NCBI GenBank assembly: GCA_026989505.1
Contig: JALSJF010000244.1
Location: 1-43,557 of the forward strand
DNA length: 43,557 nucleotides
Source of the DNA: Cyclobacteriaceae bacterium
GTDB taxonomy: Bacteria; Bacteroidota; Bacteroidia; Cytophagales; Cyclobacteriaceae
Reading direction: 5' to 3'
The notes beneath the pieces were generated by a model. The model did no database searches and was not told the DNA's origin. It worked only from the letters and a program-made list of their open reading frames with translations. Below, in pieces: positions 8,931-17,400 of this stretch. Numbering within the stretch: position 1 is the first letter of the stretch; every line of letters starts with the position of its first letter. Made by a program: the position numbers and the translations under genes.

Positions 8931-9959
8931 TTACTTGAATAGATCGAGGTTTTGTGAGGGCGGCACAATGTTCAGGTGCTTATAGGCCAGCTCCGTGGCT
9001 TCGCGCCCGCGGGAGGTGCGCTTAAGGTACCCCTCCTGGATCAGGAATGGCTCATACACCTCCTCTATCGTTTCGGCTTCTTCGCCACAGGCCGTGGCAA
9101 TGGTGGTCAGCCCCACGGGCCCCCCTTTGAATTTTTCGATAATGGTACTGAGGATGCGGTTGTCCATTTCATCAAGCCCGTGCTGGTCAACATCCAGGGC
9201 TTTCAGGGCCATATCGGCAATAGCCCGGGTAATCCGGCCATCGCCTTTCACCTCGGCAAAGTCGCGGGTCCTGCGCAGCAGGTTATTGGCAATCCGGGGC
9301 GTACCGCGGCTGCGCCTGGCAATTTCATTGGCGGCATCCTCATCTATACCGGTATTGAGGATTTTAGCCGAACGGTGAATGATGGTGGCAATCAGCTCGG
9401 CATCATAATATTCAAGCCGCGCACTGATGCCAAACCGCGCCCGGAGCGGGGAGGTAAGCAGGCCGGCACGGGTAGTGGCCCCTACCAGGGTAAAGGGGGC
9501 CAGGCTCAGTTGCACACTGCGGGCGTTGGGGCCCGAATCCAGCATAATATCAATGCGGAAGTCCTCCATGGCCGAGTACAGGTATTCTTCTACTACCGGG
9601 TTTAGGCGGTGGATTTCATCAATAAACAGCACATCGTTTTCCTCCAGGTTGGTGAGCAGGCCGGCCAGGTCCCCGGGCTTGTCAAGTACCGGTCCCGAAG
9701 AAATTTTAATAGAGGAGTTAAGCTCATTGGCAATAATATACGACAACGTGGTTTTGCCCAAACCGGGCGGGCCGTGCAGCAGCACATGATCCAGCGATTC
9801 GCCCCGCTGTTTGGCCGCCTGCACAAAAACCTTAATGTTCTCCACCACCTTAAACTGACCGGTGAAGTCGGCAAAGTTGACCGGCCGCAACGCCCGTTCT
9901 ATCTCCTTCTCTTCGGGGGACAGCCCTTCCGGTTCGCCCCTAAGGTAATCTTCTCGCAT
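8931..9959 (-). CDS. ruvB: Holliday junction branch migration helicase RuvB
   Basis: This 342-residue AAA+ ATPase forms the hexameric motor that, with RuvA, drives Holliday junction branch migration during recombination repair. Walker A (GPPGLGKTT), Walker B (DEIHRL), the sensor GATTRAG and the arginine-finger region (SPLRARFG) are all present, and a winged-helix C-terminal domain (about 260-335) contains TSRGREAT. The frame is open to a TTG at 9971, but the ATG at 9959 gives the usual MREDYL-type start. It is followed immediately by queG. ruvA and ruvC are not in this window. Confidence 0.97.
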   Translation of the reverse strand: MREDYLRGEPEGLSPEEKEIERALRPVNFADFTGQFKVVENIKVFVQAAKQRGESLDHVLLHGPPGLGKTTLSYIIANELNSSIKISSGPVLDKPGDLAGLLTNLEENDVLFIDEIHRLNPVVEEYLYSAMEDFRIDIMLDSGPNARSVQLSLAPFTLVGATTRAGLLTSPLRARFGISARLEYYDAELIATIIHRSAKILNTGIDEDAANEIARRSRGTPRIANNLLRRTRDFAEVKGDGRITRAIADMALKALDVDQHGLDEMDNRILSTIIEKFKGGPVGLTTIATACGEEAETIEEVYEPFLIQEGYLKRTSRGREATELAYKHLNIVPPSQNLDLFK

Positions 9960-10069
9960 CTGCCACAACAATTTTTCACTAAAATAGGGATATGCCCGGT
10001 AATTCGCATGTTGATTTTACCGTTTATCCGGGGCAAGGCCCCAACAGTGTATTTGGTGGTGATTTTAGC

Positions 10070-10077
10070 TAACTTTG
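10070..10077 (+). promoter_or_regulatory. Possible -7 box (TAACTTTG) for apbE
   Basis: The sequence is an exact TAnnTTTG match in the divergent ruvB-apbE gap, 6 bases before the apbE ATG at 10083. No TTG lies at the right distance upstream. If it is used, the transcript would have almost no leader, or translation would start at the second ATG (10101). Confidence 0.35.
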
Positions 10078-10082
10078 TCCCG

Positions 10083-11126
10083 ATGAGTGTAGTTAAGGAA
10101 ATGTTCTCCCGCAAGCGGGTTTTACCGCTGCTGCTATTGCTGGTGCTGGTGCTGGTGTGGTATGTGCGCAGGCCTACCCCCATGATGAAGATCGAGGGGG
10201 TAACCTTCGGTACCATTGCCTATCATATTCAATACAAAGATGATCAGGAACGCAACTTTAAAGCGTCCATTGATTCGTTGCTGGTCGTCTTTAATAACGC
10301 CTTAAGCCATTATATTCCGGACTCCGAGCTTTCCCGGTTTAACCAGGCGGGCCGTTTTGTGCGTTATGAAAGCCCGTTTCTGTTGCCGGTGCTGGAAGAG
10401 AGCCAGCGCATCTTCACCTTGAGCCGGGGGGCGTATAACCCGGCCGTAATGCCCCTGGTAAATGCGTGGGGGTTTGGCCCCGGGGAAGAAATACGCCCCG
10501 ATTCGGCTTTTATTGACTCCCTGCGGGCTTTTACCGATTTCAGCCTGGTACACTTTGATAACCGGCAGGTGTGGAAAGACGACCCCCGTGTGCAACTCGA
10601 TTTCAGTGCCAGTGCCAAAGGCTATGGGGTAGATGTTATTGCCCACTTTCTGCTAAGCAAGGGCATTGGCGATTATTTTGTAGAGATTGGCGGGGAGGTA
10701 GCCTGTGCCGGGCTCAATGCCCACAATAAGCCCTGGCGTATAGGCATCATCGATCCTGCTTCCGACCTGCTCAACCAGGCATTTATTGCTACTGTGGATA
10801 TAACCGACATAGCCGTGGCCACCTCGGCCAATAATTTTAATTACCGGGTTATCAATGATGTCCGTTATTCGCATACTCTTGACCCGGCCACCGGCTACCC
10901 GGTTACCCGGTCGATTTTAAGCGCCTCCATCTTTGCCCCGGAATGTATGACGGCCGATGCCCTGGCCACCGCCTGCATGGTAATGGGGGTTGACAAAGCC
11001 AAAGCCATGCTGGCGCAAATGCCGGAGGTAGAAGCCTTGCTCATTTACAGCACGAAGGAGGGCGGCACTGCCACTTATATCACCGATGGCCTCAAGCCTT
11101 TGGTTACCTTTGTGAAACAAAACTAA
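10083..11126 (+). CDS. apbE: FAD:protein FMN transferase (ApbE family)
   Basis: This 347-residue enzyme attaches FMN covalently to a Ser/Thr of target flavoproteins, such as Na+-translocating NADH:quinone reductase or Rnf-type subunits, outside the cytoplasmic membrane. A single N-terminal membrane segment (about residues 11-28, Leu/Val-rich) anchors it. Family motifs are DFSASAKGYGVD, the VEIGGEVACAG loop and HTLDPATGYPV, which carry the Mg/FAD-binding residues. The open frame extends far upstream into the ruvB antisense strand. ATG 10083 is chosen because it directly precedes the anchor; ATG 10101 is an alternative. The ZIP gene starts 8 bases later, so the two are probably one operon. Confidence 0.93.
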   Translation: MSVVKEMFSRKRVLPLLLLLVLVLVWYVRRPTPMMKIEGVTFGTIAYHIQYKDDQERNFKASIDSLLVVFNNALSHYIPDSELSRFNQAGRFVRYESPFLLPVLEESQRIFTLSRGAYNPAVMPLVNAWGFGPGEEIRPDSAFIDSLRAFTDFSLVHFDNRQVWKDDPRVQLDFSASAKGYGVDVIAHFLLSKGIGDYFVEIGGEVACAGLNAHNKPWRIGIIDPASDLLNQAFIATVDITDIAVATSANNFNYRVINDVRYSHTLDPATGYPVTRSILSASIFAPECMTADALATACMVMGVDKAKAMLAQMPEVEALLIYSTKEGGTATYITDGLKPLVTFVKQN

Positions 11127-11134
11127 CCGGCCCA

Positions 11135-11863
11135 ATGTGGTTTACTATTGGTATTCTTGTTTTGTCGGCCCTGGCGGGGGGGCTGTTGGCTTTCTGTTTC
11201 CGGGAGTCAAAGAAACTTTCCTTTACCCGCATCCTCACTTTTGCCGGGGCCTATTTGTTTGCCATCACCCTTGTGCATGTTATTCCCGGGTTATTTGCCG
11301 AAACCACCGCCCCGCTGACTACCGGGGTTTTTGTCCTGGCGGGGTTTTACCTGCAACAACTGCTCGAATACCTTACCCAGGGGGTAGAGCATGGCCACCT
11401 GCACCAGCCGCAGGATGACCACCACCATAACCTGGGCATGGCCTTGTCGTTGCTGGTGGGGCTTACGGTCCACTCATTTTTAGAAGGCTCGTTGCTAGGC
11501 CACCCTGCCGAGGCGGCTGCGGCCGGTTCCCTGCCTTTGCTGCTGGGGATTGTGTTGCACAAACTGCCGGCCGCCTTTGCCATGATGACGGTGCTGCTCT
11601 GCCATTACAAAAAGCCGCAGTGGCCCCTGGTATTTTTAGTGGTTTTTGCCCTGGCATCTCCCCTGGGTGTGTACTTTTCGGCCACGGTAGCCCTAAGCCC
11701 CAAAGCCGCGGAAATTCTGTTTGCCCTGGTAAGCGGCAGCTTTCTGCATATTTCTACCACCATTGTTTTTGAGGGCAGCCCGCACCATAAATTTCAATTT
11801 GACCGAATCGGGATAAGCCTTTTGGGGGCGCTGGCAGCAATTTTGGTGCAGGTGTTGATTTGA
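11135..11863 (+). CDS. ZIP-family metal cation transporter
   Basis: This 242-residue integral membrane protein has about 7-8 hydrophobic segments and is likely to import zinc or a related divalent metal. The ZIP hallmarks are there: HSFLEGSLLG in the fourth helix and HKLPAAFAM in the fifth, which together form the metal site. A His-rich loop (HGHLHQPQDDHHHN, about residues 88-101) lies between the third and fourth helices, as is usual for metal-collecting loops. It follows apbE by 8 bases. Metal specificity cannot be read from the sequence. Confidence 0.9.
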   Translation: MWFTIGILVLSALAGGLLAFCFRESKKLSFTRILTFAGAYLFAITLVHVIPGLFAETTAPLTTGVFVLAGFYLQQLLEYLTQGVEHGHLHQPQDDHHHNLGMALSLLVGLTVHSFLEGSLLGHPAEAAAAGSLPLLLGIVLHKLPAAFAMMTVLLCHYKKPQWPLVFLVVFALASPLGVYFSATVALSPKAAEILFALVSGSFLHISTTIVFEGSPHHKFQFDRIGISLLGALAAILVQVLI

Positions 11864-11975
11864 AAGCAAACAAAGTATATTAGCCAATTATTTTGGTCGT
11901 CTGCAATACTATTTTGCCCTAGATATTATTATCTTGGCAAGCGTATCAGTAGTGTACCCTAAGTAAGCAGTCAAT

Positions 11976-13871
11976 ATGAGCATCAAAATTCAAACCCTGG
12001 CAGGCTATATCCATGAATACCAAAAGAGTGTTTTACAACCCGACCAGTTCTGGGCCCGGGTAGCCGAAAGCTTTCATTGGCATAAACCCTGGACCGAAGT
12101 AGTGCGCTGGAACTTCACCGAGCCCAGTGTAGAGTGGTTTGTTGATGGCAAACTGAACATCACCGAAAACATGCTTGACCGCTACCTCTACACCAAAGGG
12201 GGGCAAACGGCTATTATCTATGAACCCAATGACCCGGCCGAAAGCGCTATCTCCCTCACCTACCGGGAGCTCTATGAGCGGGTAAACGAATTTGCCAATG
12301 CCATGAAAGCCGAGGGTGTGACGAAAGGCGACCGGGTAATCATTTACATGCCCATGACCCCCGAAGCCGCCATTGCCATGATGGCCTGTGCCCGCATCGG
12401 GGCGGTGCACTCGGTGGTTTTTGCCGGCTTTTCGGCCAATGCCCTGGCCGACCGGATTATTGACTGTGAGGCCAAAATGGTGCTGACTGCCGATGAGAAC
12501 TTCCGTGGCGCCAAGGTGGTGCCGGTAAAAGCCGTAGTGGATGAAGCCCTGGAACGGTGCCCATCGGTAGAAAAAGTAATTGTTTTGCAGCGCAGTGGCG
12601 GGCCGGTTACTATGCAGGAAGGCCGCGACCTCTGGTGGCATGAGGCCATAGCCGGCCAGGATACCGAATGCCCGGCCACCGTAATGGATGCCGAAGATAT
12701 GCTGTTTATCCTCTACACTTCGGGCTCTACCGGCAAGCCCAAAGGGGTGGTGCATACTTGTGGTGGCTATATGGTCTATACCAAGTTTACTTTCGAGAAC
12801 GTCTTTCAGTATAAAGCCGGGGATATTTACTGGTGCACAGCCGATGTTGGCTGGATTACCGGCCACTCCTATATTGTTTACGGCCCCTTGCTGGCGGGGG
12901 CTACAACCCTGATGTTTGAAGGGGTGCCTACTTATCCCGATGCCGGCCGGTTCTGGGATATTGTTGATAAACATCAGGTAAACCAGTTTTATACCGCCCC
13001 TACCGCCATCCGGGCACTGCAAGCCTATGGTACCGAGCCGCTGGAAGGCAAAGACTTAAGTTCGCTGAAAGTCCTGGGCACCGTGGGCGAGCCCATTAAC
13101 GAAGAAGCCTGGCACTGGTACCACGACCACATCGGCAAAGGCCGGTGCCCGATTGTAGATACCTGGTGGCAAACCGAAACGGGGGGTATTATGATGTCGC
13201 CCATTGCCGGCATTATCCCCACCAAGCCGGCCTATGCTACCCTGCCATTGCCGGGCATCCAGCCGGTAATTGTGGACCATGAGGGTAACGAACTTACGGG
13301 GAATAGTGTGGAAGGTAATTTGTGTATCAAATTTCCCTGGCCGTCTATGATCAGGACCACCTATGGCGACCACGAACGTTGCCGGCAAACCTATTTCAGC
13401 CAGTTCCCCGGCATGTATTTCACCGGTGACGGAGTGAAACGCGATGAAGACGGCTATTACCGTATCCTCGGGCGGGTGGATGATGTAATTAATGTTTCGG
13501 GGCACCGCATGGGTACGGCCGAGGTAGAAAATGCCATTAATGAGCACCCTAAAGTAATCGAATCGGCTGTAGTGGGTTACCCGCATGATATTAAAGGGCA
13601 GGGAATTTATGCTTTCGTGATTGCCAATATGGAAGGCCGTACCGAAGAAAACCTGGAACAGGAAATCAGGACTACGGTAACCAATATTATTGGCCCGATT
13701 GCCAGGCCCGATAAAATTCAGCTCGTGCCCGGGCTGCCAAAAACCCGCTCCGGCAAGATCATGCGCAGGATCTTGCGCAAGATAAGTGAGGGCATTACCG
13801 ATGACTTTGGCGATACCTCTACGTTGCTTGACCCGGAAGTGGTGGCACAAATAATTGCCGGCAGAAAATAA
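11976..13871 (+). CDS. acs: Acetyl-CoA synthetase (acetate-CoA ligase)
   Basis: This 631-residue ANL-superfamily enzyme activates acetate to acetyl-CoA through acetyl-AMP in the cytoplasm. Visible motifs are the P-loop YTSGSTGKPKG, TWWQTETGG, GRVDDVINVSGHRMGTAE and the C-terminal KTRSGKIMRRILR. In that last motif Lys594 is the catalytic lysine that is reversibly acetylated in characterised homologues, so post-translational control is likely. Length is close to the usual 640-650. The gene has its own 112-base upstream region, AT-rich, in which I saw only near-matches to the -7 consensus. A 14-bp tandem repeat follows the stop. Confidence 0.97.
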   Translation: MSIKIQTLAGYIHEYQKSVLQPDQFWARVAESFHWHKPWTEVVRWNFTEPSVEWFVDGKLNITENMLDRYLYTKGGQTAIIYEPNDPAESAISLTYRELYERVNEFANAMKAEGVTKGDRVIIYMPMTPEAAIAMMACARIGAVHSVVFAGFSANALADRIIDCEAKMVLTADENFRGAKVVPVKAVVDEALERCPSVEKVIVLQRSGGPVTMQEGRDLWWHEAIAGQDTECPATVMDAEDMLFILYTSGSTGKPKGVVHTCGGYMVYTKFTFENVFQYKAGDIYWCTADVGWITGHSYIVYGPLLAGATTLMFEGVPTYPDAGRFWDIVDKHQVNQFYTAPTAIRALQAYGTEPLEGKDLSSLKVLGTVGEPINEEAWHWYHDHIGKGRCPIVDTWWQTETGGIMMSPIAGIIPTKPAYATLPLPGIQPVIVDHEGNELTGNSVEGNLCIKFPWPSMIRTTYGDHERCRQTYFSQFPGMYFTGDGVKRDEDGYYRILGRVDDVINVSGHRMGTAEVENAINEHPKVIESAVVGYPHDIKGQGIYAFVIANMEGRTEENLEQEIRTTVTNIIGPIARPDKIQLVPGLPKTRSGKIMRRILRKISEGITDDFGDTSTLLDPEVVAQIIAGRK

Positions 13872-13886
13872 GCCCGGCTTAAACCA

Positions 13887-13970
13887 ACGCGTAAATCTAA
13901 ACGTGTAAACCTAAACGCGTAAATCTAAATTCGTAAATCTAAATTCGTAAATCTAAACTCGTAAATTGCT
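13887..13970 (+). repeat. 14-bp tandem repeat, six units, abutting a start codon
   Basis: Six consecutive 14-bp units run without gap: ACGCGTAAATCTAA, ACGTGTAAACCTAA, ACGCGTAAATCTAA, ATTCGTAAATCTAA (twice) and a degenerate last unit ACTCGTAAATTGCT. The next base is the A of the ATG at 13971. The repeat fills nearly the whole gap between acs and the small gene and contains no obvious ribosome-binding site. TAA falls once or twice in every unit. Units share the core CGTAAATCTAA. There are no spacers, so it is not a CRISPR array. Confidence 0.95.
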
Positions 13971-14168
13971 ATGCCTTTCTACCGGGTTATCTACAATGGC
14001 TATGCAGTCAACAAGGCCCTTTACCGGGAGCAGGAGCTAACCCTGGAACTAAGGCACGATTGGGGCCGCAACGAGGAGGAAGCAGCCAGGGTAATGTACC
14101 TGGTTCACCAAAAACTGCGGGGGCATTTTTCACGGTACGACATCTTGTTGGTAGAAAAAATACGTTGA
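13971..14168 (+). CDS. Small hypothetical protein downstream of acs
   Basis: This 65-residue protein is not recognised. It is rich in charged and aromatic residues, with a predicted mix of a short N-terminal strand (FYRVIYNGYAVN) and a helix (EEEAARVMYLVHQKL). Its reading frame starts exactly after the 14-bp tandem repeat and ends 1 base before the convergent M48 protease stop. The tight packing and amphipathic pattern favour a real gene, but there is no homology evidence. The array could influence its expression by copy-number change. Confidence 0.55.
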   Translation: MPFYRVIYNGYAVNKALYREQELTLELRHDWGRNEEEAARVMYLVHQKLRGHFSRYDILLVEKIR

Positions 14169-14169
14169 C

Positions 14170-15612
14170 CTAATGGCGGTACTTTTCTTCAACCACTACT
14201 TTTACCCTTTGTCCGTCCGGCAGGTTGCCCTTTGCCTCCACATCATTCAGAATAGCCGTGAGGTTAAGGCGTAAAATATTTTGTGCCCTACCCGACAGGG
14301 CCGGCAGGGACTCAGTAGCTTTTGCCCTAACCACCCTGATTTTATACACCGGGATGCCGGCTATTTCTTCTGCCGATAAGGTATGCAAACTTTTGGCCGT
14401 GCGGTCAAATTCATCTGCTTCAGCCTCCGGGGTTAGGCCCAGCAGCCGGTAATACCCCCCCTTCATTCTAAACCAGATAATATCCAATGATGATTTGCCC
14501 TCCTGGCCATTAAGTAGATAAGCCAAATGATATCCCGGGATGCCATTAAGGGTATAGGCTCCGGCCAATGTAGGCTTTTGCCGGTTTTGCCGGTACCAGT
14601 TCTGCGCAAACTCATCCGCCACCTGTTTGGGCGGACGGTCTTCGTCCATCAGGTTAAGCAGGATGGCCGCCTTACCATCTTCGGGGGCCGCCCCCACAGT
14701 AGATGCCTCGTTGGCCGTTTGCCAGCCTTTGGGGAAAGACAGGCCAAATTTAAGCTCCGGGTGCAAAAACGTATTCTCCATAAATACCCCTTTATCGGGA
14801 TTATTGCCAAAAAGCAGGCCATCCAGTTCAGCCGGGAAGCGGTTGCTCACTTTGGCTGTTTCTGTCCAGGTGATTTTCGTCAGTTCCTTATTTATTTTCT
14901 CCACGCGGTTTGGGGTATAGGGGTGGTCGGCAAAATAGCTTCTGGTTTCGGCATGGCCGGTCAGGGCCTCCCCTGCCTTTGACAAGCGGGTTAATACCGG
15001 CCCCAATGCTTCGGGGTTGTAGCCGGCTTTGGCCGCCAGGGCAATGCCCAGCTTATCCGATTCTTTTTCATGTTTCCGGCTGTAACTCGACAAAAAAAGT
15101 TCGTTACCGGCCTTGATCGGGGCATTGAGCAGGTTGCCAAGGTTATCATTTACCAGCACGCCCACCAGGTTGCCCGGCAACTCCAGCAAGCGGGGCAAAA
15201 TACTTTTCCTGGCTTGCTTAATGGTGTGGCGCCTGTAAGCATGGATTATCTCATGCCCCATAATCGTGGCCAGTTCGTCTTCGGTATTGATTAAGGCCAG
15301 AAGCCCCCGGGTAACATAAACGTACCCGCCCGGCAGGGCAAAAGCATTGGGTGTTGCCTCATCCGCCACAAAAAATTTAAACGCAAAAGGATTGTCTTCC
15401 AGTTCGGCCACCAGACGGTTGCCTACCTTAGCTATATAGGCCGTTAACCCGGGATCATCATAAAGCCCCATTTGCACCGCAACAGCTTTGGCGCCCCGGC
15501 CCCCCAATTGCCTGTCTATCTCTACATCTTGTGCTGTTGCTATAGTAACCGGTAACATCAGCCATAGCAAGGCCAACGTTAAGTATTGTGTGCAGAATCC
15601 ATAATTTATCAT
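14170..15612 (-). CDS. Secreted M48-family zinc metalloprotease (BepA/YfgC-like)
   Basis: This 480-residue protein has a signal peptide (about 1-27, ending near ATA-QD), so it acts in the periplasm or outer membrane. The peptidase domain contains the HEIIH zinc motif (residues 120-124) and a downstream EKESDKLG segment that would supply the third ligand, as in M48 proteases such as BepA, which handle outer-membrane protein quality control. The C-terminal half (about 265-480) lacks recognisable TPR repeats and looks like a separate substrate-binding or lipoprotein-like domain. The ATG at 15612 is 22 bases from a well-formed promoter (15635-15665). Confidence 0.88.
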   Translation of the reverse strand: MINYGFCTQYLTLALLWLMLPVTIATAQDVEIDRQLGGRGAKAVAVQMGLYDDPGLTAYIAKVGNRLVAELEDNPFAFKFFVADEATPNAFALPGGYVYVTRGLLALINTEDELATIMGHEIIHAYRRHTIKQARKSILPRLLELPGNLVGVLVNDNLGNLLNAPIKAGNELFLSSYSRKHEKESDKLGIALAAKAGYNPEALGPVLTRLSKAGEALTGHAETRSYFADHPYTPNRVEKINKELTKITWTETAKVSNRFPAELDGLLFGNNPDKGVFMENTFLHPELKFGLSFPKGWQTANEASTVGAAPEDGKAAILLNLMDEDRPPKQVADEFAQNWYRQNRQKPTLAGAYTLNGIPGYHLAYLLNGQEGKSSLDIIWFRMKGGYYRLLGLTPEAEADEFDRTAKSLHTLSAEEIAGIPVYKIRVVRAKATESLPALSGRAQNILRLNLTAILNDVEAKGNLPDGQRVKVVVEEKYRH

Positions 15613-15634
15613 TTCCTCAAACGTTTAAATCAAC

Positions 15635-15665
15635 CAAAAATACAGGGAAACATCCCCCTATACAA
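15635..15665 (-). promoter_or_regulatory. Canonical Bacteroidota promoter for the M48 protease gene
   Basis: On the minus strand a TTG (15663-15665) is separated by exactly 20 bases from TATTTTTG (15635-15642), matching TTG-N19/21-TAnnTTTG. A start about 6 bases on would leave a leader of roughly 17 bases before the ATG at 15612. The -33 end overlaps the poly-T tail of the cold-shock gene terminator. Confidence 0.65.
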
Positions 15666-15696
15666 AAAAAGAGCCTGACACCCATGCCAAGCTCTT
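15664..15696 (-). terminator. Intrinsic terminator of the cold-shock gene
   Basis: On the minus strand AAGAGC and GCTCTT pair around a loop of about 16 bases and are followed by seven T residues. It lies 24 bases past the cold-shock stop codon. Confidence 0.75.
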
Positions 15697-15719
15697 AACT
15701 GAATAAAATAAAGTATATG

Positions 15720-15911
15720 TTAAACTACTTTTACATCTACTGCATTGAGTCCTTTTCTACCTTCTTTTAATTCAAATTCCACTTCGTCACCTTCTTTGAT
15801 TTCATCAATCAACCCGGAAACATGTACGAAGTACTCCTTTTCTGATTCCTCTTCAATGATAAACCCAAAACCTTTGGCATCATTGAAAAATTTTACGGTT
15901 CCTTTATTCAT
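15720..15911 (-). CDS. Cold-shock domain protein (CspA family)
   Basis: This 63-residue single cold-shock domain protein binds single-stranded RNA/DNA and acts as an RNA chaperone. Both nucleic-acid motifs are clear: RNP1 KGFGFI (residues 13-18) and RNP2 YFVHVS (about 27-32). It is acidic and has the usual short length. A TACCTTTG -7 box lies 23 bases upstream and a good terminator follows, so it is probably transcribed on its own. Without expression data the CspA name does not mean it is cold induced. Confidence 0.95.
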   Translation of the reverse strand: MNKGTVKFFNDAKGFGFIIEEESEKEYFVHVSGLIDEIKEGDEVEFELKEGRKGLNAVDVKVV

Positions 15912-15933
15912 GATATTATATTATGGTAATACC

Positions 15934-15941
15934 CAAAGGTA
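15934..15941 (-). promoter_or_regulatory. -7 promoter box (TACCTTTG) for the cold-shock gene
   Basis: This is an exact TAnnTTTG match on the minus strand, 23 bases before the cold-shock ATG. No TTG is present 19-21 bases further upstream. Confidence 0.45.
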
Positions 15942-15998
15942 ACATTTTTATTCTATCCGGGTGTTTTCCGTAAGTTTTTATTCAGGGAAACGGGAAGG

Positions 15999-16580
15999 CT
16001 AAGCCAGGTCGCGTTTATGATAGACGGCTGTTTTGGCGATAAAATCATGAAAGCCCTGCTTCTTTTCCCCAAGGATAAAAAGGAACCCGAGGTACACCAC
16101 CGAGCCCAGCATAAAGCCAATTTCATTCAATGAATCCATACCGGTAACCCCTGCCAAAAGCAAGACCCCAAAGAAAACATATTTAATCAGCGCCCGGGTA
16201 ATTAAGGCGTTGCGTGACGCCCGGGTACCGTTTTCGCTGCCATCCTGCAAGCCGAGTAGCATTTTGCCCAGGGTTAGGCCGGTAAAGGCTTCCAGCAAAA
16301 TAACCAGCAGCATTACCAGCAAAATACCATCTACCGTGGCCCCCAGGGTACCCCCAAAAACATTGGTATAAACATGGCCAACCGCCTCAGCCATGTCATC
16401 TTCAACCATATCCTGGGCAAATAAATTGGTAATTGACGGACTGGCCAACCGGTCAAGTACCCAACCGCCAATGCCGGCCACGGCCATGTCTATCAGATAA
16501 GCCGCCAACCTTTTGCCAAAACCCACGCGTGCCGGCCCGGGGCTTGTATTGCCGGCTGTTTTTGTTGCTGTTGTTTCCAT
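15999..16580 (-). CDS. RDD-family membrane protein
   Basis: This 193-residue protein has three or four hydrophobic segments (about 29-48, 84-104, 130-150 and 155-170). The RDD family is named for Arg-Asp-Asp residues; here the equivalent start reads GFGKRLAAYLIDMAVAG, in which Asp is preserved. It is a paralogue of the neighbour at 16746-17330, sharing the opening and the C-terminal GEKKQGFHDFIAKTAV segment. The function of most RDD proteins is not established; some act in ion or osmolyte exchange. Confidence 0.85.
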   Translation of the reverse strand: METTATKTAGNTSPGPARVGFGKRLAAYLIDMAVAGIGGWVLDRLASPSITNLFAQDMVEDDMAEAVGHVYTNVFGGTLGATVDGILLVMLLVILLEAFTGLTLGKMLLGLQDGSENGTRASRNALITRALIKYVFFGVLLLAGVTGMDSLNEIGFMLGSVVYLGFLFILGEKKQGFHDFIAKTAVYHKRDLA

Positions 16581-16678
16581 AACCTCGAGAGTTAACGGGG
16601 TTAAATTACAACATTTTTGGTTAAAACACGGTCTTTAAATGACGAAATTCAATTCACTGTACATCAACCAAAGGCAAT

Positions 16679-16728
16679 AAAAAAACTGCCTCTCTATAAG
16701 GTGGTTTAGCAAAACCAGAGCGGCAGTT
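16679..16728 (-). terminator. Intrinsic terminator of the upstream RDD gene
   Basis: On the minus strand AACTGCC and GGCAGTT arms flank an inner hairpin (GGTTT-TGCT-AAACC) and are followed by a run of seven Ts. It starts 18 bases after the stop at 16746, so the two RDD paralogues appear to be separate transcription units. Confidence 0.8.
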
Positions 16729-16745
16729 CTTGACGTAATTTACCC

Positions 16746-17330
16746 TTACTTTATATCGCTTTTATTAAAGACGGCTGTTTTGGCAATTAAGTCGTGGAAG
16801 CCTTGTTTCTTATCCCCAAGGACAAAGAAAAAGCCAATGAAAACGATAAACCCAAGCAGGTTACCTATTGAGCCCAGCATTGCCACTCCGGTAATACCGG
16901 CCAAAACCGTCATTACTGTAGCTATATATTTGATTAAGGCACGGGTAAGCAGGGTGCCGGTGCTGGCGGCTGAGCCATCTTCATTGCCATTTTTAATACC
17001 AAGAATCATTTTGCCAATGGTTTGGCCGGTGAAGGCTTCCAGCAACATGATAATCAGAAAAATCAGGAGCATTCCGGCAATGGTACCGGCCATTCCGGCC
17101 ATCATTCCGGCCAAAGCCCCACCGGCCATTTCTGCCCCTTCCATTTCGCTACCCATCTCACCACTACCCATAATTATAGCAGCCAGACTGGCACCGGCAA
17201 ATATACCGATAACCCCACCGCCAATACCGGCCGCAACCATATCTAACAGATATGCGCCAAGCCTTTTGCCAAAACCAATTCGTGCCGGAGGAGCACCGGT
17301 TTCCTGAGACATAGATTCATTCGTTTCCAT
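16746..17330 (-). CDS. RDD-family membrane protein with Gly/Met-rich region
   Basis: This 194-residue paralogue of the RDD protein downstream has the same start motif (GFGKRLGAYLLDMVAAG) and the same C-terminal block (GDKKQGFHDLIAKTAV). Between the first and second hydrophobic segments (about 50-85) it carries a Gly/Ala/Met-rich stretch with ten or so methionines (such as MGSGEMGSEMEGAEMAGG). The paralogue has no such bias. Methionine clusters can bind copper(I) or simply pack helices; the sequence cannot decide. It ends at its own terminator (16679-16728). Confidence 0.85.
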   Translation of the reverse strand: METNESMSQETGAPPARIGFGKRLGAYLLDMVAAGIGGGVIGIFAGASLAAIIMGSGEMGSEMEGAEMAGGALAGMMAGMAGTIAGMLLIFLIIMLLEAFTGQTIGKMILGIKNGNEDGSAASTGTLLTRALIKYIATVMTVLAGITGVAMLGSIGNLLGFIVFIGFFFVLGDKKQGFHDLIAKTAVFNKSDIK

Positions 17331-17400
17331 AATAAGTTGGTTAGGTTGAACATTTTTTACATTGAAATATAGAACTTTTTACGTTAACCCACAAACCAAC

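Noticed and set aside
12033-13022. 329-residue ORF antisense to acs
   Set aside because: It lies wholly opposite the conserved acs frame, has a His/Gly-rich composition typical of reverse-strand shadows, and no known motif.
13887-13970. CRISPR array
   Set aside because: Units of 14 bp are contiguous with no spacers, and no cas genes are nearby.
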